Shown here: in pieces, positions 6,604-10,998 of the stretch | How positions within the stretch are numbered: the stretch's first letter is position 1 | Layout of the letters: the number at the start of each line of letters is the position of its first letter | Origin: Kosmotogaceae bacterium UBA1373 | GTDB lineage: Bacteria > Thermotogota > Thermotogae > Petrotogales > Kosmotogaceae | Length of the DNA: 10,998 bases | NCBI GenBank assembly: GCA_002305955.1 | Contig: DBRH01000062.1 | Coordinates: 1 to 10,998, forward strand | Direction: 5' to 3' | Position numbers and translations under genes: made by a program | Notes under the pieces: generated by a model | Told to the model about the DNA's origin: nothing | The model's database searches: none | The model's input: only the letters and a program-made list of their open reading frames with translations

Positions 6604-8319
6604 TTGAAGAATTTCAGAATAAGAGACCTGGCTTTGCGGTTCAATTATGACAGCCCTTCGATCTTTAGGTCTGAGGTAAAGGCCATAGATCGGGACGAGT
6701 TTCTTTCTGCCGAGGAAAGGGAGTTTCTCCTGGCTCTGGACTTTGCCTACGCGAAGACCTTCGATGAAAAGCCAGGTCTTGTGATACAGGATTCGGACAT
6801 AGATTCGCTGGCTAAAGGGCTTTATGCGCTCTCTTATTTCTACGCGCGCAACTCCGAGGATAAAATAGCCTACATGGTTTCCAGGCTGGGGGTCGATTTG
6901 ATTGCCCCGAAGTGTTCGGCTGAGAACTCTATCAACTTGAGGATGCTTCATATGATGACTTCTTTCGAAATGGGCTTCGCAAAAGAGACGCTCTCTCTCT
7001 TTCACCAGCTCATAGGCCAGGAACGGTTCGTTCCCGGAACGAAGAAGTTCGAGTATTACAACAATCTGGGACTGGTTTCCACACAGCTTCAGACCGGCGA
7101 CAATCCGTGGGAACTTTACGAAAAGGCCAAAGCCGAAACACGCTCGCCAGTGAGGGCTACGATCGTTCAGTTGAACATAGCCGATTATCTCTACTCTCAA
7201 AAGAGATTCAAAGAAGCGCTAAACGCTCTGGAAGAGACGATCGAAATCCCCGATTTCGACTCCGTCAACGGCTATAGATTGATGCTCAATTTGAAGATAA
7301 TGCTTCAAATGAACGATCTCGCAAATGCCGGTAGAGTGGCCGAACAACTCGAGGCATTGATACACTCGAGCAGTAGCTGGACCGACATTGCGGTTTCGTA
7401 TATATTTCTTGGACATTTCTTTTCGAGAGTGAAATCCATCGAAAAGGCCAGGTATTATCTAAATCTTCTCAAGTCACTGCCAGATGAGTGCGTGACCAAC
7501 TATATACTGGGTGAAACACTTATTCTTGAAGCTTCGTTGCTACATAACCGCGGCGACTATTTCAAAGCCCTGGAAAACTCAGTCAGGGCCTTCGAGTCGC
7601 TGAGCGTTTACAGCACGATATCGCCACACCTGAAAGACTTCGTCAACAACCTCTTCGAGAGTCTGGTGTCCGTATTCAACCAGCTCATGTACGAACTCAG
7701 GCGGAAAGATGACTACACCGCTCTCCACACGCTCAGAGTCCTGAAGCTCTGCTATGGTTTTGGAAAGAGTCTCTCTCTGGAAAAGATGGATCTTTTTAAC
7801 CTCTCGATAGGTGCGATGCTTCACGACTACGGAAAGGTCGATATCCCGTTCGAGATTCTCAATAAGCCTTCTCTGCTCACAGATGAAGAGTATTCGATAA
7901 TCAAGTGTCATACGATCTACGGTGACAAATATCTGGGCGACCTCCGTTTCCCTGGTACCGTGAGAGATATAGTCAAGCATCACCACGAGAGAATCGACGG
8001 GAACGGCTATCCCGACAACCTTATGGGAGACGAGATCCACTACCTCGTTCAGATAGTTGCGATAGCCGATGTTTACGACGCTTTGACCACTGACCGCCCT
8101 TACAGAAAAGCACTCTCACGGGAGACGACTCTGTCCTACCTCAAAGAAAAAGGAGGCCAGATAATCGAAATCGGTCTCCTGAGGAAATTCATCGCATATG
8201 TGAGAATGAACGAAATCATCGTAAAGCATGAGGAGCTAGAAAATATATGGAACACAATAATATCCGAATTTTTCAGAGTGACTGACATCAACGAAACGGC
8301 CGATATGCAAGGTCAGTGA
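6604..8319 (+). CDS. TPR-containing HD-GYP domain protein, predicted cyclic di-GMP phosphodiesterase
   Basis: A 571-residue cytoplasmic protein with no signal peptide or membrane segment. Residues of about 95-345 form repeated helical pairs of TPR type, for example YNNLGLVSTQL, LNIADYLYSQKRFKEAL, YIFLGHFFSRVKSIEKARYY and LLHNRGDYFKALENS. Residues of about 365-545 form an HD-GYP domain: H375 in ALHTLRV, HD 407-408 in LHDYGK, H436, HHERIDGNGYP (460-470) and ADVYDALTTDRPYR from 488. All expected metal ligands and the GYP signature are present, so hydrolysis of cyclic di-GMP is likely. The TPR part should bind a protein or peptide and may control the domain. The frame is open from ATG 6589, but GGGGAG (6591-6596) lies 7 bases before TTG 6604 and the predicted transcript starts near 6586, so TTG is preferred. 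Two exported peptide genes converge on its 3' end. Confidence 0.85.
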   Translation: MKNFRIRDLALRFNYDSPSIFRSEVKAIDRDEFLSAEEREFLLALDFAYAKTFDEKPGLVIQDSDIDSLAKGLYALSYFYARNSEDKIAYMVSRLGVDLIAPKCSAENSINLRMLHMMTSFEMGFAKETLSLFHQLIGQERFVPGTKKFEYYNNLGLVSTQLQTGDNPWELYEKAKAETRSPVRATIVQLNIADYLYSQKRFKEALNALEETIEIPDFDSVNGYRLMLNLKIMLQMNDLANAGRVAEQLEALIHSSSSWTDIAVSYIFLGHFFSRVKSIEKARYYLNLLKSLPDECVTNYILGETLILEASLLHNRGDYFKALENSVRAFESLSVYSTISPHLKDFVNNLFESLVSVFNQLMYELRRKDDYTALHTLRVLKLCYGFGKSLSLEKMDLFNLSIGAMLHDYGKVDIPFEILNKPSLLTDEEYSIIKCHTIYGDKYLGDLRFPGTVRDIVKHHHERIDGNGYPDNLMGDEIHYLVQIVAIADVYDALTTDRPYRKALSRETTLSYLKEKGGQIIEIGLLRKFIAYVRMNEIIVKHEELENIWNTIISEFFRVTDINETADMQGQ

Positions 8320-8337
8320 GAAGGCAGATGTTCCGTA

Positions 8338-8362
8338 AAGAACCTGCCGTCGGCCGGTTCTT
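8338..8362. terminator. Strong hairpin between HD-GYP gene and peptide genes
   Basis: AAGAACC (8338-8344) pairs with GGTTCTT (8356-8362), and inside it GCC pairs with GGC around a three-base loop. It fills the 44-base gap between the converging stop codons at 8319 and 8364. It may end or stabilise transcripts from both sides. There is no T-tract in either direction, so intrinsic termination is uncertain. Confidence 0.5.
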
Positions 8363-8363
8363 A

Positions 8364-8510
8364 TCAAGCACCCTCGGGAATCTTCCAGAAACCGGGGCCG
8401 CCATCGGCAGTTATCGCGTCTTCGGGAATTTTCCAGAAACCTGGGCCTGCAAAAGCTACCGTGCCGAACGCTACCATACCTATGAGAAGAATTGCTATCA
8501 TTTTTTTCAT
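8364..8510 (-). CDS. Small exported repeat peptide, copy 1 (GPGFWKIPE family)
   Basis: A 48-residue ORF too short for routine gene calling. Residues 1-21 are a textbook signal peptide: MKK, a hydrophobic core, then VAFA with Ala-x-Ala before the predicted cut at 21/22. The mature 27 residues contain GPGFWKIPE twice (22-30 and 38-46), joined by DAITADG and ending in GA. There are no cysteines. The ribosome binding site AAGGGAGGT (8526-8518) is well placed for ATG 8510; a GTG at 8513 is an alternative. Copy 2 lies 70 bases upstream, differing at 13 of 147 bases but only one residue (M4 to L), which shows selection on the protein. The family is not known to me. A secreted signal peptide or a precursor cut into repeated units is the likeliest reading. 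Confidence 0.85.
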   Translation of the reverse strand: MKKMIAILLIGMVAFGTVAFAGPGFWKIPEDAITADGGPGFWKIPEGA

Positions 8511-8545
8511 CACTTAGACCTCCCTTAATCCCTTCTAATAGTCAC

Positions 8546-8568
8546 TGATTGAAACATCGATGATTGAA
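8546..8568. repeat. Short direct repeat between the two peptide genes
   Basis: TGATTGAA occurs at 8546-8553 and 8561-8568, spaced 15 bases start to start, with the 8-bp palindrome CATCGATG between and overlapping the second. On the coding (minus) strand it lies upstream of copy 1 and could be a control site. Both words are short, so chance is possible. Confidence 0.3.
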
Positions 8569-8580
8569 TGCCCTGTCGAA

Positions 8581-8727
8581 TCAAGCGCCCTCTGGAATCT
8601 TCCAGAAACCGGGGCCACCATCGGCAGTTATCGCATCTTCGGGGATCTTCCAGAAACCTGGACCCGCAAAAGCTACCGTTCCGAACGCTACCATACCTAT
8701 GAGAAGAATCGCTATCAACTTTTTCAC
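8581..8727 (-). CDS. Small exported repeat peptide, copy 2 (GPGFWKIPE family)
   Basis: A 48-residue tandem duplicate of the gene at 8364-8510, with GTG instead of ATG as start and Leu instead of Met at residue 4; the other residues are identical. Of the 13 base differences, 11 are synonymous. Similarity fades outside the reading frame: the flanks and even the ribosome binding sites (here GGAGGTG, 8740-8734) differ. The signal peptide ends in VAFA at 21 and the mature part carries GPGFWKIPE twice. It is transcribed toward copy 1 and probably together with it, since no T-tract terminator lies in the 70-base gap. The function is unknown. Confidence 0.85.
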   Translation of the reverse strand: MKKLIAILLIGMVAFGTVAFAGPGFWKIPEDAITADGGPGFWKIPEGA

Positions 8728-8790
8728 TTCAAACACCTCCGATTTTAGTAGTTTCAAAACACCAGGAACTGCTCCTGCCTTTGAAGGTAG

Positions 8791-8826
8791 CTAATGCGGT
8801 TCTTCTTCTTCGGGAATCTTCCACAT
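8791..8826 (-). CDS. 11-codon ORF encoding MWKIPEEEEPH
   Basis: An ATG-initiated ORF of 11 codons, with AAGGAGG (8840-8834) 7 bases upstream, the best ribosome binding site in the group. It repeats the WKIPE core of the two downstream peptides but has no signal peptide and adds an acidic tail. A stop codon lies in frame upstream, so this is not the end of a longer gene. It could be a tiny intracellular relative of the exported peptides, a translated leader of the operon, or the remnant of a third copy. A 5-bp hairpin (8763-8777) lies between it and copy 2. Translation is plausible but unproven. Confidence 0.5.
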   Translation of the reverse strand: MWKIPEEEEPH

Positions 8827-8840
8827 AAAAACGCCTCCTT

Positions 8841-9317
8841 GTCAGTTGTTTGAGTAATATTTCACTACGGTAATATCGAATAATTTTGAAATAATCTTTG
8901 GAATTGCCAATAAAAACCTGCTATAGAACTAATCGCTTGAGATAACCTATCGCCGTGCTCTTCACTATATATTTGGATATCAAGTACATTTTAGATGTTA
9001 TCGTAAGATAATTCAAAGATTAGCAAGAAAGAGATTTCATTTGATAATCGGTATTAAATAGCTTTGAATGTCCATAATCGTCATACATCGACTATGGAGA
9101 ATCACATTAATCAATAGAGTATCTAATTCGATTTAATCTATTGAATTATATTATACTTATCGATGGCCGTGGTCGATTCACGCGTGTTTTCGAAAAAAAA
9201 CAATCGTTGAATTGATTCGAACACTATCATCTAACTATTCAATCCAGTTTGAATTGTTCAAAACTACGGAAAGGCATTATGTAAAAAATAGGAGTCGATG
9301 TACCTTGATTCCAGATT
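8841..9317. other. AT-rich intergenic region without recognisable gene
   Basis: Nearly 480 bases, clearly richer in A+T than the flanking genes, lie between the start of the peptide genes and the end of the chromate transporter operon. No ORF with a ribosome binding site was found. It must hold the promoter of the peptide genes near 8850-8950, but no pair of -35 and -10 boxes is convincing. Other structure includes the inverted repeat TCAATAGA (9111-9118) with TCTATTGA (9137-9144), and the palindromes CACGCGTG (9179-9186) and TTTTCGAAAA (9187-9196). An untranslated RNA cannot be excluded. Confidence 0.5.
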
Positions 9318-9848
9318 CTATCCGGCAATAAGTCTCCAGAAGATACCGGCCACTCCTGTGCCCAGAACTATCCAGATCACGGAGGGTTTGTAGCGGTAAA
9401 GCACATAGAATGCGATCAGCCCGATCACCACGGTGAAGAGGTTGTTGATCGATTCGATCCCTATGCGGAAAGTGGCCGCCAGTATGAGCGAAACGATCGA
9501 AACCCTCAGGGCGTTGAAGACCTGGGCCGTATCTATCCAGCGAGAGAGTATTTTGAGAAGTTTTAAAATCAAGAAGATCCAGAAAACACTCGGAAGCACG
9601 ACACCAATCGTCGAGATTATCGAACCGCCCAGCCCGGCTATTCTGTAGCCTATGAAGGTGGCCGAGTTAATCGCTATCGGTCCGGGGGTCATCTGCGAGA
9701 TAGAGATCAAGTCGAGAAACTCCGGTAACTCCAGCCATTTATTCACATTGACTATCTGATCCTGAATAAGGCTCAGGGCGCCATAACCTCCGCCAAAAGC
9801 GAGGAATCCGATCTGGAAAAAGGCCCAGAAGAGTTCTAGAAAGATCAT
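9318..9848 (-). CDS. Chromate transporter family protein, second half of a short-chain pair
   Basis: A 176-residue integral membrane protein of the CHR (ChrA-type) family, with about five or six hydrophobic segments. The family motifs are FGGGYGALSLIQDQIV (18-33) and MTPGPIAINSATFIGY (53-68). It is one half of a split transporter; long-chain ChrA proteins carry both halves in one chain. The reading frame is open well upstream, but the ATG at 9848 overlaps the stop of the preceding gene (ATGA) and gives the normal N-terminus (MIFLELFWAFFQIGF). Coupled translation suggests the two products form a complex. Chromate export is the named function of the family; the true substrate in such anaerobes is uncertain. 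Confidence 0.85.
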   Translation of the reverse strand: MIFLELFWAFFQIGFLAFGGGYGALSLIQDQIVNVNKWLELPEFLDLISISQMTPGPIAINSATFIGYRIAGLGGSIISTIGVVLPSVFWIFLILKLLKILSRWIDTAQVFNALRVSIVSLILAATFRIGIESINNLFTVVIGLIAFYVLYRYKPSVIWIVLGTGVAGIFWRLIAG

Positions 9849-10378
9849 CTTTTGCGCCCCCTGTCGATGAAATACACACAGACCGAGCTTATGAGCAGTA
9901 TCCAGATCGAGGAGAAGTTCAGCAGAACTATGGCTGCCGTACCGGCTGCGATTATCGCGAGGATCAGATATTTCCTGACATTTTTCTTTATAAGTTGTAG
10001 AGATAAATTCGCGAGAATAACCGTTACGCCGACTCTGGCTCCCATGAAAAACCCTTCGAAGACCGGCAGGTCGGCGAAATCGGCGAAAAAGCTGGCGATA
10101 ACCAGTATTATAAGGAATGGAGGCAATATGGAACCCAGAACGGCCAGTACGGCTCCCCACAGACCCGCGAGTTTTGTGCCGAGGATCATGGCCGTGTTGA
10201 CGGCTATCACTCCGGGCACTGTCTGGGCCGTCACGATCACGTCCATGAACTCGTCTTCACCGAGGAGTTTGTACTTATCTACGATGAACTCCTTGATCAC
10301 CGGGACCATGGCGTAGCCGCCGCCTATGGTGAAGGAGCTGACTTTCACAAATATCATAAACAGCTTGAATAAACTCAT
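9845..10378 (-). CDS. Chromate transporter family protein, first half of a short-chain pair
   Basis: A 177-residue integral membrane protein of the CHR family. The motifs are FTIGGGYAMVPVIKEF near residues 15-30 and QTVPGVIAVNTAMILG near 52-67, followed by several hydrophobic helices and a basic end (RGRKR). It forms an operon with the following gene, with an ATGA overlap. The frame also has an ATG at 10396 giving six more residues, but that codon has no ribosome binding site, whereas ATG 10378 has GAGGG 11 bases upstream and gives the usual short-chain N-terminus (MSLFKLFMIFVK). The 12-bp palindrome at 10439-10450 lies upstream. Confidence 0.82.
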   Translation of the reverse strand: MSLFKLFMIFVKVSSFTIGGGYAMVPVIKEFIVDKYKLLGEDEFMDVIVTAQTVPGVIAVNTAMILGTKLAGLWGAVLAVLGSILPPFLIILVIASFFADFADLPVFEGFFMGARVGVTVILANLSLQLIKKNVRKYLILAIIAAGTAAIVLLNFSSIWILLISSVCVYFIDRGRKR

Positions 10379-10438
10379 ACAAGTGTCAACCCTCATAATT
10401 TTTTGTCGTATCTGTCCGCTCTATCAAGATGGGTCGCG

Positions 10439-10450
10439 CCGGAGCTCCGG
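10439..10450. promoter_or_regulatory. Perfect palindrome in the divergent intergenic region
   Basis: CCGGAGCTCCGG is a perfect 12-bp, GC-rich palindrome about 60 bases upstream of the chromate transporter start and about 130 bases upstream of the divergent PRC-barrel gene. It could be an operator for either gene or a transcribed hairpin. No promoter boxes around it are convincing. Confidence 0.35.
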
Positions 10451-10579
10451 AGCCTTTACGTGCATGGCCAATCAAGGATATTTTACAACCTGGCGTCCTT
10501 TCTTGCAGTCTTATACACTGAAACAACATCAGAGAGTGTGCCGGGCGTGTTAAACTTGTCTTTAAAGGAGGTGAGATAA

Positions 10580-10998
10580 ATGGAGAACAGGATAAAGTGG
10601 GGCGCCAGGGCGGTTTCCTCCGACGGAAAGGACCTCGGGAAGGTTATACGGGTTGTGGTACACCCAAAGAACAACGAAGTGACTCACGTCGTTATCGAGA
10701 AAGGCATATTCAACAGATTCGCCAAATTGATCCCGATAGCCACGGTTTTCTTCGCGGCACCCGACGAAGTGCGTTTGAAGATCGACTCCAAAAACGTAGA
10801 ATCCCTTCAGGACTATGAAGAGACTTTCTTCGTTACAGGCGAAGAGATCGAGAATCTGGAGAGTGGAGTTACCCCTGTTTACTGGCTCAGACCGGTCGGA
10901 GATTACGCCGAACTGTATCCCCTTCCTCCCCTCAACACATCGATAAACGTACCCAAGGACACCAAATCCCTGGAACCCGGCTGTGATATAGTCACTGT
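10580..10998 (+). CDS. PRC-barrel domain protein, partial (cut by window end)
   Basis: The reading frame is open to the end of the window, giving 139 complete codons. Residues 6-41 (KWGARAVSSDGKDLGKVI, then VVVHP and EVTHVVIEKG) match a PRC-barrel domain, a small beta-barrel found in photosynthetic reaction centre H subunits, RimM and many stand-alone bacterial proteins. The next residues (IPIATVFFAAPDEVRLKID) fit the end of such a barrel. The function of these stand-alone proteins is mostly unknown. The ATG follows AAAGGAGGTGA (10564-10574), a near-perfect ribosome binding site. The C-terminal part lies outside the window, so the full length and any second domain cannot be judged. Confidence 0.75.
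   Translation, partial: MENRIKWGARAVSSDGKDLGKVIRVVVHPKNNEVTHVVIEKGIFNRFAKLIPIATVFFAAPDEVRLKIDSKNVESLQDYEETFFVTGEEIENLESGVTPVYWLRPVGDYAELYPLPPLNTSINVPKDTKSLEPGCDIVT

Noticed and set aside
3201..8727. The idea that the two radical SAM enzymes modify the GPGFWKIPE peptides
   Set aside because: They are several kilobases away, in separate transcription units. The anSME is a normal family member, and the peptides lack cysteines and carry no known recognition sequence. Distance and context give no support.
8316..8748. Two similar + strand ORFs (8316-8528 and 8560-8748) opposite the peptide genes
   Set aside because: Their similarity is a mirror of the tandem minus-strand genes. The minus frames have the ribosome binding sites, signal peptides and a synonymous substitution pattern.
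9111..9144. Inverted repeat TCAATAGA/TCTATTGA as a terminator or RNA gene
   Set aside because: The stem is AT-rich with an 18-base loop and no T-tract. Such pairs are expected by chance in sequence of this composition.

Overview
The window looks like chromosomal DNA of an anaerobic bacterium, most likely a member of the Thermotogota such as Mesotoga or Kosmotoga. This is an inference from heavy use of AGA/AGG and ATA codons, strong GGAGG ribosome binding sites, two oxygen-sensitive radical SAM enzymes, a split chromate-type transporter and a cytoplasmic HD-GYP protein. No rRNA, tRNA, CRISPR array, transposase or phage gene was recognised.

Left part (1-5476). A secreted calcineurin-like phosphoesterase (244-1533, +) ends at a clear terminator. 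A tightly coupled three-gene operon follows on the + strand (1813-4181): an isochorismatase-fold cysteine hydrolase, a small thioredoxin-reductase-like flavoprotein without the CxxC motif, and an RlmN/Cfr-like radical SAM protein that lacks both the RlmN N-terminal domain and the resolving cysteine. A full-length anaerobic sulfatase-maturating enzyme (anSME) converges on this operon from the minus strand (4238-5476). No sulfatase lies in the window.

Middle (5477-8319). A membrane-anchored GerMN-domain protein (5749-6345) ends at a terminator. A TPR plus HD-GYP protein follows (6604-8319, TTG start preferred), predicted to act on cyclic di-GMP.

The most unusual part is 8320-8830. Two tandem 48-residue genes on the minus strand (8581-8727 and 8364-8510) encode almost identical exported peptides. 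Each has a cleavable signal peptide followed by a 27-residue mature part carrying the nonapeptide GPGFWKIPE twice. The two copies differ at 13 of 147 bases but at only one amino acid, so they are under strong coding selection. A third, 11-codon ORF just upstream (8791-8826) has a perfect ribosome binding site and encodes MWKIPEEEEPH, which repeats the WKIPE core. The group faces the TPR-HD-GYP gene, and the two are separated only by a strong hairpin. A secreted-peptide signal read by a TPR protein and linked to cyclic di-GMP turnover is an attractive but unproven reading.

Right part (8827-10998). An AT-rich stretch of nearly 500 bp without a recognisable gene is followed by a two-gene short-chain chromate transporter operon on the minus strand (10378 down to 9318) and, divergently, the start of a PRC-barrel protein cut by the window end. 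A degenerate 24-34 bp intergenic repeat occurs three times (17-50, 1668-1700, 5637-5660), each time in the same orientation upstream of a + strand gene.
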